Of a DNA stretch of 5,601 bases, positions 5,074 through 5,601 are shown piece after piece (position 1 is the first letter of the stretch; each line of letters begins with the position of its first letter). The position numbers and the translations under genes were made by a program. This DNA comes from Pseudomonadota bacterium (GTDB lineage: Bacteria > Myxococcota > Polyangia > Polyangiales > Polyangiaceae), in contig JAEZYO010000671.1 of the NCBI GenBank assembly GCA_023419055.1, positions 1-5,601 of the forward strand, read 5' to 3'. The notes beneath the pieces are model-generated. The model worked only from the letters and a program-made list of their open reading frames with translations, was not told the origin of the DNA and did no database searches.

Positions 5074-5178
5074 CTCCCGCTCGGCTGGTTAAATGCCAAA
5101 GCTGCCCAATGGCGTGGAGTGCGTGGCTTCCTCTCCGGCGCAGTTGCTGCTTGCCCGTCGACAGCACCGACCTCGCCG

Positions 5179-5442
5179 CTAGAGTTTGCCGCTGTGCGCG
5201 CCCGCCTTGAGGAGCGCGCTCAGGATCCCGAGGATGGCGGTGTCGCCCACCGGGCGCCAGACCTCGACCGTTCCGGACTTGGCCTGAACCACCATCCCTT
5301 CCGGGTAGCCGCAGTTGTCGCTGTTCGGAACGCTGACGCGCACCGTCGGCGCGATGGTCATGCCGAGAGCGGTGCCTTCTAGCAGCCCGAGCGTGTAGCT
5401 CGAGGAGAGCCGATCGGCGGGGATGACGATCTCGAACGTCAT
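5179..5442 (-). CDS. Hypothetical protein (87 aa)
   Basis: An 87-residue frame that looks truly coding: nearly all codons end in G or C, as in the kinase and Pth2 genes and unlike the nitrilase-like gene. It starts MTFEIVIPADRLSSSYTLG and ends LLKAGAHSGKL. The middle (TVRVSVPNSDNCGYPEGMVV, then SGTVEVWRPVGD) suggests beta strands; the last part looks helical. There is no signal peptide, no clear membrane helix and only one Cys, so it is probably cytoplasmic. No family is recognised. ATG 5442 is the only ATG/GTG/TTG between the in-frame TGA at 5458-5460 and the conserved-looking start. No strong Shine-Dalgarno or TAnnnT element precedes it. It may be the downstream member of an operon entering from the right window edge. 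Confidence 0.6.
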   Translation of the reverse strand: MTFEIVIPADRLSSSYTLGLLEGTALGMTIAPTVRVSVPNSDNCGYPEGMVVQAKSGTVEVWRPVGDTAILGILSALLKAGAHSGKL

Positions 5443-5503
5443 GAGCGCGGTGACCCATCAGCGACGGCGGGATGATTTTGGGGGTAGCGGGATGCAGGAT
5501 CGG

Positions 5504-5523
5504 TCGCAACACGGAGGTTGCGA
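5504..5523. other. 7-bp inverted repeat upstream of the 87-codon gene
   Basis: TCGCAAC (5504-5510) and GTTGCGA (5517-5523) are exact reverse complements with a 6-nt loop (ACGGAG). The element is about 62 bp upstream of the minus-strand ATG at 5442 and could be an operator or a weak hairpin. No T-run follows, so a terminator is not supported. Confidence 0.3.
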
Positions 5524-5601
5524 TTGGCAAACGGACGGAAGATCGCGGATGAGCGCGAGGCGGTTCAGTGCCTTCGGGCGGCGGAGCGCGCTGGGCTGAG
5601 C

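Noticed and set aside
5040..5090. tRNA gene suggested by the GGTTCAACT T-arm-like sequence
   Set aside because: No matching acceptor stem, D arm or anticodon arm upstream; only a T-arm resemblance, kept as a possible remnant.
5015..5530. 171-codon minus-strand frame overlapping the 87-codon gene
   Set aside because: His/Arg-rich shadow of the better frame at 5179-5442; only its last residues cover non-coding sequence.
1..5601. CRISPR array, insertion sequence or rRNA
   Set aside because: No regularly spaced repeats, no transposase or terminal inverted repeats, and no rRNA-like sequence seen.

Overview
This GC-rich window looks like the chromosome of a myxobacterium or a relative (Myxococcota). 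That is an inference from the strong G/C preference at third codon positions, the PASTA-less Ser/Thr kinase carrying a C-terminal 2TM membrane domain, and the sparse Shine-Dalgarno signals. No marker gene fixes the taxon.

Left part (1-1229). A metallophosphoesterase, cut off by the left window edge, converges on a minus-strand gene for an archaeal/eukaryotic-type peptidyl-tRNA hydrolase (Pth2). Between Pth2 and the next gene lies 385 bp that is not empty. It holds what looks like a small gene of about 75 codons broken by a frameshift (965-1194), with a 10-bp perfect hairpin near its end.

Middle (1230-2693). One complete membrane-anchored Hanks-type Ser/Thr kinase: kinase domain, a helical linker, a 2TM domain and a charged C-terminal helix. 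All catalytic motifs are present.

Right part (2694-5601). Codon use becomes visibly less biased (TTA, AGA and ATT codons appear), suggesting accessory DNA. The main gene encodes a 557-residue protein with an unrecognised N-terminal helical region and a C-terminal nitrilase-superfamily (carbon-nitrogen hydrolase) domain with an intact Glu-Lys-Cys triad. It is followed by a 75-residue basic protein whose own promoter (TTGACT, 17 bp, TAATTT) ends 7 nt before its ATG, implying a leaderless mRNA. Next come 261 bp without a convincing gene but with an imperfect direct repeat and a 9-bp palindrome, then a minus-strand orphan gene of 87 codons.

The most interesting unit is the nitrilase-like gene plus the small basic gene. 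Nitrilase domains are known as parts of anti-phage systems (the reverse transcriptase-nitrilase proteins of DRT type 1), so a defence role is a reasonable hypothesis. Nothing in the window proves it, and no reverse transcriptase is present. A recurrent TAnnnT element 6-9 nt upstream of four ATGs suggests that leaderless or near-leaderless transcription is common here.
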